Source: Candidatus Rifleibacteriota bacterium
GTDB lineage: Bacteria > Muiribacteriota > Ozemobacteria > Ozemobacterales > Ozemobacteraceae
Length of the DNA: 64,000 bases
NCBI GenBank assembly: GCA_905236675.1
Contig: CAJOND010000009.1
Span: 30,846-94,845 of the forward strand
Direction: 5' to 3'
Part shown: piece by piece, positions 34,719 through 43,223 of the stretch
Layout: every line of letters begins with the position of its first letter
Position numbering within the stretch: the stretch's first letter is position 1
Notes under the pieces: generated by a model
What the model was told of the DNA's origin: nothing
The model's database searches: none
The model's input: only the letters and a program-made list of their open reading frames with translations
Position numbers and translations under genes: made by a program

Positions 34719-35426
34719 ATGAAAATATTCGAAACAAAAGAATCTATAGCTGTTTTTTCTGATCGTGAAGACGGTGATTTAAGCTTTTTTAACATGAACG
34801 ATGAGTGTTTTGAGAATACCTGGGAAAAACTGACTCAAAATATGTCTGTAAAGCCATCTTTACCTGTTTATGTAAATCAGGTTCATCAAGATAATATAGT
34901 TCAGTTGGTAAAAGGTGGGTCTATACCTTCAATAAGAACTAATGCTGATGGCTTGATTACAGATATACCATTTACTGCAATTGGGGTTTACACAGCAGAC
35001 TGTTGCCCTGTTCTGATTTCGGGTAAAAGAGTTGTTTCCGCTACTCATGCAGGCTGGAAAAGCACTTTAAAAAGCATAGCCTATAAGACTGTTTTAAAAT
35101 ATGATGAGCTTTACGGAATAAAGCCATCTGAACTTAGTGCATATATAGGTCCATGTATAGGCCAATGTTGTTTCGAGCTAGGCGATGAAGTATACGATAT
35201 GTTTGTTTCTGAAAACAGCCAATGGGAAAGATTTTTTATAAAGAAAGAAAAGTGGCACCTGGATTTAAGAGGTTTGAATCGCTACCAGCTAACTCAGGCT
35301 GGAATTCCAGATAACCAGATAATAGACCACAACGAATGTACATATTGCATGCCTGAGAAGTATTTTTCCTATAGACGTATGAAAAAGCGCAATGGTAGTA
35401 TGTTTTCTTTCATTTTTCTTAAATAG
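34719..35426 (+). CDS. pgeF: PgeF/YfiH-family multicopper-oxidase-like domain protein
   Basis: Laccase-domain (DUF152/LACC1) protein of 235 residues. Family members act on purine nucleosides (phosphorylase/deaminase) and YfiH has been linked to correct peptidoglycan precursor use. The zinc-site motifs are present: VNQVHQ, ADGLIT, TADCCPVLI, THAGWKS and GPCIGQCCFE, with HNECTYC near the end. A single gene with about 220 bp of AT-rich DNA before it. Its last 58 bp are overlapped by a convergent membrane-protein gene. Confidence 0.9.
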   Translation: MKIFETKESIAVFSDREDGDLSFFNMNDECFENTWEKLTQNMSVKPSLPVYVNQVHQDNIVQLVKGGSIPSIRTNADGLITDIPFTAIGVYTADCCPVLISGKRVVSATHAGWKSTLKSIAYKTVLKYDELYGIKPSELSAYIGPCIGQCCFELGDEVYDMFVSENSQWERFFIKKEKWHLDLRGLNRYQLTQAGIPDNQIIDHNECTYCMPEKYFSYRRMKKRNGSMFSFIFLK

Positions 35427-36208
35427 AAATTAAGCTTATAGCCTATTGGTGGGTGGTGATTATGAAAAATGACTAATATGTTTATAGCATTAGAAAGCAT
35501 TTTTAATCTATCATTTACGTCTAACAATCTCATTTTATTAACAATAAAATAACTGTCCTTGCTTTCAAAACTATAACCATCAGACATATTATTTACAAAA
35601 GCATTTCTTACTTCTTTATTAAAAAATTGTCTAATAGATTCCCCATTAGTTCCATAAAGATAAATTTTTTTATCAAAAAGAGAATCTTCTTTAAATTTTA
35701 CAACGTCAAAATTAAGCATTTTGCATGTTAAATCACAAAAAAAACCACCTGTTGTAAAGCTTTTCTTCTGTAAAACGAAATCAGGAATTTGCAAATCTTC
35801 TCTATATAAAACACATCTTGTTATATATTTTGATTCACCTGCCATATCAATTTTTTTTGCACTAGGCGCAGATGGGTATTCAATTTTTGTATATAGTATA
35901 TAAAAATTAAGCCCATCTTTTTTTCCACTCATTACATCAACATATTTCGCAGAAGGATCTCCCATAAAACCCGAATGACTTATAGCAGAATGTACCTTAG
36001 AAGATTTTTTTAATTCTTCATTATATTCTAGATTATTATTTTTACAGTAATTGATAGTATTTTCTTTTATTTTTTCTATCTTATTATCTAATCCTTCAAC
36101 TTCAATTCTTTTCTCGGAAAAAATCTTTATAACTTGTACAATGAAAATCATTATACCTATTATCACAACAATAAGTAAGCCTAAAAATATATATGATGAA
36201 GGATTCAC
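35369..36208 (-). CDS. Single-pass membrane protein of unknown function
   Basis: A 279-residue protein with an N-terminal membrane helix (YIFLGLLIVVIIGIMIFIVQVI) and a soluble domain with several strands. I do not recognise the family. The last roughly 30 residues (from HNHHPPIGYKLN) are encoded by a GGTGGGTGGTGATTA word repeat and then by the antisense of the pgeF 3' end. The original stop was probably lost when the repeat arrived, and the present C-terminus is not ancestral (inference). A short upstream leader has no strong ribosome site. Confidence 0.62.
   Translation of the reverse strand: MNPSSYIFLGLLIVVIIGIMIFIVQVIKIFSEKRIEVEGLDNKIEKIKENTINYCKNNNLEYNEELKKSSKVHSAISHSGFMGDPSAKYVDVMSGKKDGLNFYILYTKIEYPSAPSAKKIDMAGESKYITRCVLYREDLQIPDFVLQKKSFTTGGFFCDLTCKMLNFDVVKFKEDSLFDKKIYLYGTNGESIRQFFNKEVRNAFVNNMSDGYSFESKDSYFIVNKMRLLDVNDRLKMLSNAINILVIFHNHHPPIGYKLNFYLRKMKENILPLRFFIRL
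35444..35461. repeat. GGTGGGTGGTGATTA word repeat inside a coding end
   Basis: A short piece of the GGTTGGTGG-type repeat family sits in the 3' end of the minus-strand membrane-protein gene, next to the pgeF stop codon. Confidence 0.5.
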
Positions 36209-36414
36209 ATTTATCTCCGTCTTTTTTATTATTTCGATATATTCATGCTAAACTATACTATATTGTTGTCTAACTGTCATTACTTTGCTCTCTTCAATCT
36301 TCAATCTTATATCTCGAAATAAAAAACTCATAAATTTACATATTACTGTCGATAAGAAGAAGAAGAATTATGTCAATTATGTCTAAATGACATCCAGAAA
36401 AAGGAGAATGCCTT

Positions 36415-38376
36415 ATGTTGAACAAAGTTGTGCCCAATAAGCATTTCGGGCGGAACTTTATAGCAATCCTAATGCTAACAGTTATGGTATTGGGATTATT
36501 CGGTTGTACTACTGGCACTAAACGTGACGCTGGTGTAGTAGACAACGAAGCTCCAAGTGTTCCGCAAAACGTTACAGGCGTTGGTAAGGAAAAAGCCTGT
36601 TACATAACCTGGTCTTCAAATACTGAAGCAGATTTAGTAGGTTATCGTGTTTACAGATCTACAAATTCTGGTGGTCCCTTCACTCTTATTGCTACTGTTG
36701 GTCATATGGCTGCACCAAATTATTATGATGATGACCAAGGCAACAAGTTGGTTAACGACCAATATTATTATTACAAGATTACTGCTTTTGATACCCAGGC
36801 AAAAGAATCTGATTTGTCTTTAACAAATTCTATTCAAGTTCGTGCCGGTCTTCCATCTGAAGAAAGACCTCCAAGAGTTGTAAATCTTAAAGCTAGAGCC
36901 TCTACAGAAGCTGTTTATGTTTCCTGGGATAAAGTAACTTCTGCCAATATAAAAGGCTACAATGTTTATAGAGGTTTGAGTAGCAGCGCTGGCGGTGTAA
37001 CATGGGTAACTTCAGTTCCATTAGAAACTCCTGGTTTTGTAGATACTTCAATCAGTAAAGCTTCAGCAGAACAATATACTTATATAATTAGAAGTTTCAA
37101 CGAAGCTTACTCTGAAAGTGAAAATTCAGATCCTGTTCAGGTAACTCTTAAATCAGGCGACGATACAATTCCAAATGCTCCATATGATTTGTCAGTAAGT
37201 TCTGATGCAGATCCTGTAATAACCTGGAGTAAGCCAACCACTAATGAAGATGGTTCAAACATTTTCAGCGGTGACAATCCAACTCAGGACCTTGCAGCTT
37301 ATCTAATTTTTAGAGCTAGTTCAAATGATGCACTATTCTCACTTATTGGTATAGTTGATGATAATGGAACTGCAAATCTCACTCAGAGTTTCAAAGATGT
37401 TAATGGCAGCTGCTACAATCTCTTTGCTGTAAGAGCATTAGATTCCAACGGAAATGTCAGTAAACTAAGTTCAATCACTACATTATCTTCTGATGTAAAT
37501 ATTCCATCAACACCAAAAAATCTTAGAGCCTGGTCTTCTACAGTTACTGAATCTGGTATCAAACTGGCCTGGGATGCTAGCACTAATGCTACTTCTTATA
37601 ATATTTACTTCTCAACTAGTGCAGAAGGTGCTTATACTAAAGCTGTTACAGGAACAACTCAGTGGACTGAATCAACTAACTTAGTTTTCAATACTTATCC
37701 AAGTTCTTATAATCAAGACCCAACAAAGAAGAGTCAGAAACTTGAATTCGGTATTCCATACTACTTCAAGGTTTCAGCAGTCAGCTCCTCTGGAAAAGAA
37801 AGTGAACTTAGTGCTTGTGCAAAAGCTTATCCTGGTGGTATGGGCGTTTATATACTTGAAGGCGAAGACCCGAACTGGGAATTCTCTCTTGCTAATAACG
37901 ACAACCAAAACCATGTTTATTTAGCTTATAACTCTACAGCTTATCCAAATATAGACAATTATTCTGGTTCTGGTTGTGCTCTTCTTGTTCCTTCAACAGT
38001 AGGGGCTTCTAACAGTGATAAGTATAGATTTGGTGCTGGTAGCCTTCTTTCTTCTTCATACTATGCATTGCCAAAACCTGCTAGTTCTGGTTCATATTAT
38101 AGATACAATGTTTACGCATATTACTTCCCTCATACCACAAGTGGTACTTGGAAATGTGAAATCAGAGAAAATGGTATCTTAAGCAGTTCATTGTTACAGA
38201 AAGATATTAGTGCATATAGTCAAACTAATAAGGGAAGAACTGTAATGAGCATCGGCAGTATTCAGGTTGATTCAAGCACTTCTGGTGTTGATATTGACCT
38301 TACTGCAAATGCAGCAGGCAGCGGTGGAAACTGCACCCTCTTCCTAGATGCATTAGTATTCGTTAGAGTTCAATAA
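36415..38376 (+). CDS. Fibronectin type III-repeat lipoprotein
   Basis: A 653-residue surface or periplasmic lipoprotein. After FIAILMLTVMVLGLF and lipobox LFGC come four FN3 domains (each starting near a P..V.NV/NL motif and holding W-S/D and Y-N/R-VYR segments such as GYRVYRSTNSGGPF and GYNVYRGLSSSAGG). The C-terminal 170 residues form a separate beta-rich domain (YILEGEDPNWEFS ... LFLDALVFVRVQ) like those of carbohydrate- or matrix-binding proteins. AAGGAG before the ATG fixes the start. A monocistronic unit with a clear terminator. Adhesion or matrix role is inference. Confidence 0.85.
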   Translation: MLNKVVPNKHFGRNFIAILMLTVMVLGLFGCTTGTKRDAGVVDNEAPSVPQNVTGVGKEKACYITWSSNTEADLVGYRVYRSTNSGGPFTLIATVGHMAAPNYYDDDQGNKLVNDQYYYYKITAFDTQAKESDLSLTNSIQVRAGLPSEERPPRVVNLKARASTEAVYVSWDKVTSANIKGYNVYRGLSSSAGGVTWVTSVPLETPGFVDTSISKASAEQYTYIIRSFNEAYSESENSDPVQVTLKSGDDTIPNAPYDLSVSSDADPVITWSKPTTNEDGSNIFSGDNPTQDLAAYLIFRASSNDALFSLIGIVDDNGTANLTQSFKDVNGSCYNLFAVRALDSNGNVSKLSSITTLSSDVNIPSTPKNLRAWSSTVTESGIKLAWDASTNATSYNIYFSTSAEGAYTKAVTGTTQWTESTNLVFNTYPSSYNQDPTKKSQKLEFGIPYYFKVSAVSSSGKESELSACAKAYPGGMGVYILEGEDPNWEFSLANNDNQNHVYLAYNSTAYPNIDNYSGSGCALLVPSTVGASNSDKYRFGAGSLLSSSYYALPKPASSGSYYRYNVYAYYFPHTTSGTWKCEIRENGILSSSLLQKDISAYSQTNKGRTVMSIGSIQVDSSTSGVDIDLTANAAGSGGNCTLFLDALVFVRVQ

Positions 38377-38396
38377 GGCATAATTTATATATAAAT

Positions 38397-38434
38397 AATT
38401 ACCCTCTAGCTTAGGCTGGAGGGTAATTTGTTTT
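38397..38434 (+). terminator. Rho-independent terminator of the FN3 lipoprotein gene
   Basis: Stem TTACCCTCTAGC / GCTGGAGGGTAA (one G-T pair) with a 4-nt loop, followed by a T-rich tail. Confidence 0.8.
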
Positions 38435-38487
38435 AGCCATTTTTATTTGTTTGTAGCCTACCCATTGTCATAAACGTAATTCTTTCA

Positions 38488-38557
38488 GGGCTAAAGCCCA
38501 TACGAATTACTTTTTATGACAAATGTGTAGGCAATTAGCACAATCTAATTTGGACTT
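38488..38557 (-). repeat. 70-bp dispersed repeat, copy 1
   Basis: Read on the minus strand, this matches 55,560-55,629 at about 60 of 70 positions without gaps. The neighbourhood is also a partial palindrome: TGTCATAAA at 38,466 faces TTTATGACA at 38,521, around GGGCTAAAGCCC. Confidence 0.75.
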
Positions 38558-38662
38558 AAAAATTAGTTTTAGCACAGCCTCTAGTAATGGCGAATCCAGA
38601 AACACAAATTTTCGTTATTTCATTGCCAGTATTAATAAACAATAGAAAATCTTTTATTTAAC

Positions 38663-38774
38663 AAACTGACTAAAACAAAAGAACCAGAGTAATTCTTTAC
38701 TCTGGCCCGAAAAAATAAGGAGGCAAACAAATCCATGGTAAGTTTCGGCAAGAGTTGATTTTTCTTTAACTATT
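38663..38774 (+). promoter_or_regulatory. Candidate structured leader element, copy B (upstream of moeA)
   Basis: Second copy of the element at 16,990. It has AAACT-N2-CTAAAA, a perfect 9-bp hairpin (CCAGAGTAA 38,684-38,692 with TTACTCTGG 38,697-38,705), the same 21-nt core at 38,714-38,734, TTTCGGCAAGA and TTCTTTAACTATT. From core to CTATT the two copies have the same length. The core ends 158 nt before the moeA ATG, against 161 nt for the permease gene. The hairpin sequences differ while pairing is kept, as expected of a conserved RNA structure. Confidence 0.6.
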
Positions 38775-38789
38775 ATTTGAAAATATTTT

Positions 38790-38822
38790 AGAGTGGTTGG
38801 TGGTGAGTGATGAGTGGTGGTT
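38790..38822 (+). repeat. GGTTGGTGGTGAGTGATGAG word repeat
   Basis: Lies between the leader element and the moeA promoter. Same family as the tracts at 0.3, 22.7, 39.9 and 61.6 kb. Confidence 0.65.
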
Positions 38823-38834
38823 CTGTTAATAAAG

Positions 38835-38863
38835 TTGCCAATAGTATTATATAATAGTATACT
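38835..38863 (+). promoter_or_regulatory. Sigma-70-type promoter of moeA
   Basis: -35 TTGCCA, 17-bp spacer, -10 TATACT. The predicted start is near 38,870, about 23 nt before the ATG. A long palindrome overlies the spacer and -10. Confidence 0.65.
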
Positions 38864-38876
38864 ATAAAATAATACT
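38843..38876 (+). promoter_or_regulatory. 34-bp palindrome, probable operator over the moeA promoter
   Basis: AGTATTATATAATAGTA faces TACTATAAAATAATACT with 15 of 17 positions symmetric about GTATAC. It covers the spacer, the -10 and the start point. A related half-site, GTATTATTTAATAGT, lies at 17,183-17,197, just before the ABC permease gene. Confidence 0.6.
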
Positions 38877-38892
38877 ATAAAAGTTGGGCAAA

Positions 38893-39900
38893 ATGTATAA
38901 AAAAAGTAATAAATCAACACTAAGCAATGAAGATGCTTTGGCTTATATAATAAAAGAATCTCAGAAATACTTAACAAAAACAGAGGTTATACCCATTGTC
39001 AAAGCTTTTAACAGAATCCTTGCTGCGGATATTGTTTCAGATATAGATATTCCAGGTGCAGATACTTCCTCTAGAGATGGTTTTTGCTTAAAAGCCAAAA
39101 CACCAGAGAGTTCTTGCGAAAACTTATCTTTCAAAATACAAAAAGGTGAGATACACGCCGGTCATATTATAAACTCAATAAAAGAAGGGGAATGTGCATA
39201 TATTGCCACAGGTGGAATCCTTCCTTCTGGTGCAGATAGTGTTGTACAATTCGAAGACACTGAGTTAAATGCAGATAAAAGTGAAATAATCGTAAAAATA
39301 CCTGTTAAAGCTGGTGATTACATTAGAAAAAAAGCATCAGAAACAAAAATTGGCGAAGTCGTAGCTGAAAAGTTTTCTATAATAGAGCCCGAATTGGCAG
39401 GCAAAATAGTTTCTGCTGGGACATTCATGGTAAAGGTTTTTAAAAAGCCTGTAGTGGCAATACTAACTTCTGGCGACGAAATCGTCATGCCTTGGGAAAA
39501 GCCAGAGCCATGGCAGGTCAGGACTTCCAATCCAACAGTTTTATCTATGCTGATAGAAAAATATGGTGGAGAAAGTCTTAATTTCGGGATTGCAAAAGAT
39601 ACAGGTTCAAATATGCTGGAACTATTTGAGCAGTCAGAAGAATCTGCTGATGTTGTTGTAACAAGTGGTGGAATAGCTATGGGAAGACATGACCCTGTCA
39701 GGAATATGTTTGAAAAGTTAGGAATCGAATCAGCTTTTCAGAAATACGGCAGTCATTTCAGACCAGTATTTTATTCCGAATACAAAAACAAGCCAATATT
39801 CGCACTACCAGGCACACCATCTGGAATGTACCGAATCTTTGAAAAATTTGTAGGACCTTTCTTAGAAAGTATTGGAGGGAGAAAACCAAGCGAAGCTTGA
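38893..39900 (+). CDS. moeA: Molybdopterin molybdenumtransferase MoeA, lacking domain IV
   Basis: Inserts molybdate into adenylylated molybdopterin. Conserved stretches: IPGADTSSRDGFCLKA, TGGILPSGADSVVQFED, AILTSGDEIV, VVTSGGIAMGRHDPVRN and FALPGTPSGMYRIFEKFV. It ends at 335 residues; normal MoeA is near 400 and continues about 75 residues as C-terminal domain IV. The last codons (KPSEA) and the stop come from the GCCAAGC-type palindromic repeat, and no domain IV remains downstream, so a repeat insertion has probably cut the gene. The active-site domain III is intact, so it may still work. The ATG at 38,893 is preferred to a TTG at 38,884. It is followed by an ABC binding-protein gene. Confidence 0.88.
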   Translation: MYKKSNKSTLSNEDALAYIIKESQKYLTKTEVIPIVKAFNRILAADIVSDIDIPGADTSSRDGFCLKAKTPESSCENLSFKIQKGEIHAGHIINSIKEGECAYIATGGILPSGADSVVQFEDTELNADKSEIIVKIPVKAGDYIRKKASETKIGEVVAEKFSIIEPELAGKIVSAGTFMVKVFKKPVVAILTSGDEIVMPWEKPEPWQVRTSNPTVLSMLIEKYGGESLNFGIAKDTGSNMLELFEQSEESADVVVTSGGIAMGRHDPVRNMFEKLGIESAFQKYGSHFRPVFYSEYKNKPIFALPGTPSGMYRIFEKFVGPFLESIGGRKPSEA

Positions 39901-39955
39901 CGTGGTCAGTGATTGGTGATTAGTGGTTAGTGATGCGTAGTAACGTGGCAATCCA
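39880..39955 (+). repeat. Palindrome-plus-tail repeat at the moeA 3' end
   Basis: ACCAAGCGAAGCTTGACGTGGT (split here as ACCAAGC, GAAGCTTGA, CGTGGT) followed by CAGTGATTGGTGATTAGTGG words and then GTAGTAACGTGGCAATCC. It matches the palindrome-plus-tail at 22,671 and its reverse at 61,657-61,688. It supplies the stop codon of moeA. Confidence 0.75.
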
Positions 39956-39985
39956 AAGATTAAACAGAGAATTAAAGGAAATAAC

Positions 39986-40960
39986 ATGCAAAAAATAATA
40001 AAGTATATACTCAGCATTAGTTTAATGTTGATGCCAATAATGGCAGAAGCTGTTGAACGTGTTGTAGTCACTTTTCCATTAAGCTTTGGACTTGTGTATA
40101 TAATGGGAATATCAGATAAAATCGTAGGTGTTCCTGTTCAGAAAATAGGAATAAAAAATAAAGAACTAGGTCCTTTTTATTCTCATTATTCCCCAAATCT
40201 GGCTTCTGCAACTAATGTAGGTTTTACTGGAGCAGTTAATATTGAAACGGTATTAAGCTTACAACCTGACTTAATAATATCATCAGAAAGTATTCAGAGT
40301 TCGAAAGATAATACTATGTTCTTCAGAGACAATGGAATAAAGGTCTTAGAAGTTAAAGCAGGATTTGGCTCAGTAAAAGACTGGTTAGAACTTGTGAAAA
40401 CTTCTTGTGAGAGTATAGATTGTCCACAAAGAGCAGAAAACTATATTAAACTCTGGGAAAAAAATCTAAAAATAGTAAATGACCATCTTACAAATATTCC
40501 AAAAGAAAAAAGGGTAAAGGTTATATTGATAAATTCCCATGGTGGAGCAATTTCTGTTCGTGGCTCCAAAAATTTGTTTTGTAAAGAATTAATTAAACTT
40601 GCTGGCGGAATTGTTCTAGAAGGTGATGAAGACCCTGCAGAATCAGGGGCCTGCGCAGAATTAGTTTTTAAATTCGACCCAGATATTGTAATAGATGATT
40701 ATAGTCAGTTTGTAACTCCTGAATGGGTATCAGATCTAAGAGCTGTTAAGAATAAAAAAGTATATAAAATACCTTATGATGATAAACAAGCATGGATTAC
40801 AACCTGGACTTTCAATACCTTTTCCCCATTGGGGCTTATGTGGTTTGCAAAAACATTTTATCCAGAAGAATTTGCAGATGTTGATTTAGAAAAGACACGC
40901 GAAGAGTTTTATGTAACAATTTTAGGGAAGAATTTTGAGCCTGAGACCAAGAATTATTAA
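39986..40960 (+). CDS. ABC transporter periplasmic binding protein (TroA/BtuF/MolA superfamily)
   Basis: Metal-chelate or oxyanion receptor of 324 residues with a signal peptide cut after AEA. Two lobes joined by a helix: first lobe RVVVTFPLSFGLVYIMG ... NIETVLSLQPDLIISSE, second lobe KVILINSHGGAISVRG ... FDPDIVIDDYSQF and VYKIPYDDKQAW. It is in the PF01497-type family of iron, cobalamin and molybdate receptors. The gene follows moeA on the same strand, and no permease is next to it. The permease/ATPase pair at 17.2-19.3 kb, which shares the upstream element, is the likely partner. Molybdate or tungstate is the best guess. Confidence 0.85.
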   Translation: MQKIIKYILSISLMLMPIMAEAVERVVVTFPLSFGLVYIMGISDKIVGVPVQKIGIKNKELGPFYSHYSPNLASATNVGFTGAVNIETVLSLQPDLIISSESIQSSKDNTMFFRDNGIKVLEVKAGFGSVKDWLELVKTSCESIDCPQRAENYIKLWEKNLKIVNDHLTNIPKEKRVKVILINSHGGAISVRGSKNLFCKELIKLAGGIVLEGDEDPAESGACAELVFKFDPDIVIDDYSQFVTPEWVSDLRAVKNKKVYKIPYDDKQAWITTWTFNTFSPLGLMWFAKTFYPEEFADVDLEKTREEFYVTILGKNFEPETKNY

Positions 40961-41048
40961 ATTACTAAGATTCTCCACAGCAAAAAGCACAGTGCTATAT
41001 AACTCTTAATGAAGTAATATTTCTAAATCTTCTCCTTGAGAAAAAAAT

Positions 41049-41077
41049 ATCCCCCAAAACCATAAGCTTTGGGGGAT
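41049..41077. terminator. Terminator between the binding-protein gene and pgi
   Basis: ATCCCCCAAA / TTTGGGGGAT stem (10 bp) with a 9-nt loop between two convergent genes; T-rich on the plus side, A-rich on the other, so it can serve both. Confidence 0.8.
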
Positions 41078-41091
41078 TCTTTATTTGTTAA

Positions 41092-42783
41092 TTATTTTTC
41101 TGCGTGTTCTGCAAAGTATTTAAGTAAACCTGTTGTAGAAGAGTCGTGACCGCTCAAATCAACATTTTTGCCTTCGAGCATTTCATTTTCTTCTTTGAGA
41201 ATCTTCTTTGCCAATACTTTGCCAAGTTCAACGCCCCACTGGTCGAAGGAGTTAACTCTCCAGATAATGCCCTGAACAAAAATCTTCATTTCATAAAGAG
41301 CAACCAGCATACCAAGATTATATGGTGTGAGTTTATTGATTAATATAGAGTTGGTTGGGCGATTTCCCTTAAAAATCTTATGAGGAAGAAGCATTTCGGC
41401 TCTTTCGCCTGTTATGCCGTCTTTTGCAAAATCAGCTTTTACTTCTTCTGCATTCTTACCTTTCATCAAAGCTTCAGTCTGAGCGAAGAAGTTTGCCATT
41501 AATTTTACATGATGATCGCCGACTTTATTATGGCTGTTTACAAAACCGATAAAATCAGCAGGAATCAACTTAGTGCCCTGATGAATCAACTGATAGAAAG
41601 CGTGCTGGCCATTAGTGCCTGGTTCACCCCAAATAATTGGACCAGTCTGGTAGTTTACAGGATTGCCTTCTCTATCTATATATTTGCCATTGCTTTCCAT
41701 ATCGCCTTGCTGGAAATATGCAGCAAATCTATGGAGATACTGGTCATAAGGAAGTATTGCTACGCTGTCAGCATTAAAGAAGTTATTATACCAGATTCCT
41801 AATAGAGCCATTATTACAGGCATATTCTTTTCTAGTGGTGCAGTTCTGAAATGGTTATCCATTGCGTGAGCACCGGCTAATAGTTCTTCAAATTTGTCGA
41901 AACCTATAGATAAGGCTATTGAAAGACCAATTGCTGACCAGGAAGAATATCTACCGCCAACCCAGTTCCAGAATTCAAACATATTCTGTGGGTCGATACC
42001 AAACTTTTCAACTTCTTCTTTGTTGGTAGAAAGAGCAACAAAGTGGAAAGCTACTGCTTTTTGATCGCCAAGCTTCTTCAACAGCCATTCTCTGGCAGTA
42101 TGAGCATTGGTCATTGTTTCCTGAGTAGTAAAAGTCTTAGAAGCAACAATAAACATAGTTTCTTCAGGATCAAGATTCTTTGTGGTTTCTACAAAGTCAG
42201 TTCCGTCTACGTTAGAAACGAAATAAACTTCTGGACCATCAGCATAATGCTTTAATGCTTCTGTAATCATGACGGGACCTAAATCGGAACCACCGATACC
42301 GATGTTTACAACATTTTTAATCTTCTTGCCAGTGAAGCCTTTCCATTCTCCAGAACGAACTTTTTGGCAGAAAGCCTTCATTTTGGCTAATACAGCATTT
42401 ACATCCGGCATTACATCTTTGCCGTCAACCATAACAGGTTTGTTGCTTCTATTTCTTAAAGCTGTGTGAAGTACTGCTCTGCCTTCTGTCCAGTTGATTT
42501 TTTCGCCTGTGAACATCTTTTCTCTGGCTTCTTCAACACCTGAAGCTTTTGCCAATTCAACCAAAAGCTTCATTGTTTCTTCGTTTATACGATTCTTAGA
42601 ATAGTCTAGAAGCATATTTTCTAGTTTTAGGCTAAATTTATTAAAACGTTCAGGGTCTTTGGCAAACATATCTCTCATTTGAGAATCTTTGATTGCTTCA
42701 TAATGCTTTTGCAAAGCCTGCCATTCAGCAGTCTGAGGAAGAGTCTTACCAGTCTTCAACTGGTTGTCGATAGAACAATTCAT
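41092..42783 (-). CDS. pgi: Glucose-6-phosphate isomerase
   Basis: Interconverts glucose-6-phosphate and fructose-6-phosphate in glycolysis. Motifs: [28 protein letters not shown], the [16 protein letters not shown] segment of the SIS fold, [27 protein letters not shown] and [12 protein letters not shown]. From the ATG at 42,783, with GGAGG 8 nt before it, the length is 563, normal for the E. coli type (549). The frame continues upstream to 42,918 and would add 45 residues that look like a signal peptide; that region is transcribed from a promoter at 42,950-42,977. The short form is the safe call. Confidence 0.93.
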   Translation of the reverse strand: MNCSIDNQLKTGKTLPQTAEWQALQKHYEAIKDSQMRDMFAKDPERFNKFSLKLENMLLDYSKNRINEETMKLLVELAKASGVEEAREKMFTGEKINWTEGRAVLHTALRNRSNKPVMVDGKDVMPDVNAVLAKMKAFCQKVRSGEWKGFTGKKIKNVVNIGIGGSDLGPVMITEALKHYADGPEVYFVSNVDGTDFVETTKNLDPEETMFIVASKTFTTQETMTNAHTAREWLLKKLGDQKAVAFHFVALSTNKEEVEKFGIDPQNMFEFWNWVGGRYSSWSAIGLSIALSIGFDKFEELLAGAHAMDNHFRTAPLEKNMPVIMALLGIWYNNFFNADSVAILPYDQYLHRFAAYFQQGDMESNGKYIDREGNPVNYQTGPIIWGEPGTNGQHAFYQLIHQGTKLIPADFIGFVNSHNKVGDHHVKLMANFFAQTEALMKGKNAEEVKADFAKDGITGERAEMLLPHKIFKGNRPTNSILINKLTPYNLGMLVALYEMKIFVQGIIWRVNSFDQWGVELGKVLAKKILKEENEMLEGKNVDLSGHDSSTTGLLKYFAEHAEK

Positions 42784-42918
42784 CTTGATAGCCTCCAAGT
42801 TTTTAAAGGTTGATTTATTGTTAGGTATATTTTGAGCAAATACCAGGGAATTATTAGACATTACATAAAGAGAAAACAAAACAGATAAAAAAGTATATTT
42901 ATTCTTTCTAATCATCAT
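42784..42918 (-). other. In-frame signal-peptide-like extension of pgi
   Basis: Forty-five codons in frame with pgi. They read as a lysine/arginine start, a hydrophobic core ([13 protein letters not shown]) and a VFA cleavage-like site. GAAGGAA lies just before the ATG pair at 42,918/42,915, and a promoter is about 30 nt further up. If used, this start would give an exported isomerase or a fused leader. Confidence 0.4.
42792..42796 (-). promoter_or_regulatory. Shine-Dalgarno site of the cytoplasmic pgi start
   Basis: GGAGG with 8-nt spacing before the ATG at 42,781-42,783. Confidence 0.75.
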
Positions 42919-42949
42919 TTCCTTCTATTGGTAAAACTTTCTGCATTTC

Positions 42950-42977
42950 ATTATAACATATTAGAAGAAAGAGGCAA
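42950..42977 (-). promoter_or_regulatory. Sigma-70-type promoter of pgi
   Basis: On the minus strand TTGCCT-N16-TATAAT. Predicted transcript start near 42,943, before the long-form ATG. Confidence 0.7.
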
Positions 42978-43023
42978 ATTTAAAAATTAGTAACAAAGAA
43001 TGGAAAGAAATCTAAGGGTATTT

Positions 43024-43155
43024 ATTGGTGGTTGGTGATTAGAGGTGTTATTCTATAGCATCATTAATGCCATAGAATAACAGCAATAGAGATTATAACC
43101 GATATAGAGTATATTTTAGGTCATCGCGAGGTTCTGAAAGAATCGTGGCGATCCA
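43024..43155. repeat. Word repeats in the pgi/yitJ-like gap
   Basis: The gap 42,919-43,223 has no gene. Besides the pgi promoter it holds GGTGGTTGGTGATTAG at 43,028 and, at 43,120-43,155, a TCATCGCGAGG...TCGTGGCGATCC unit whose halves pair around CTGAAAG. The latter is like the 'TCATTGCGAG...GGCAATCC' words found in the intergenic DNA of many bacteria. Confidence 0.6.
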
Positions 43156-43223
43156 GTAAAAATACTGTGCAATAAAACTAGTTTTCTGACGACATACTTT
43201 CGGGCATATGAAAATGAAATAAA

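Noticed and set aside
36331..36355. GTCGATAA before the FN3 lipoprotein gene as a fourth sigma-28 site
   Set aside because: The nearest TAAA is only 13 nt away instead of 16, so the match is too weak to list.
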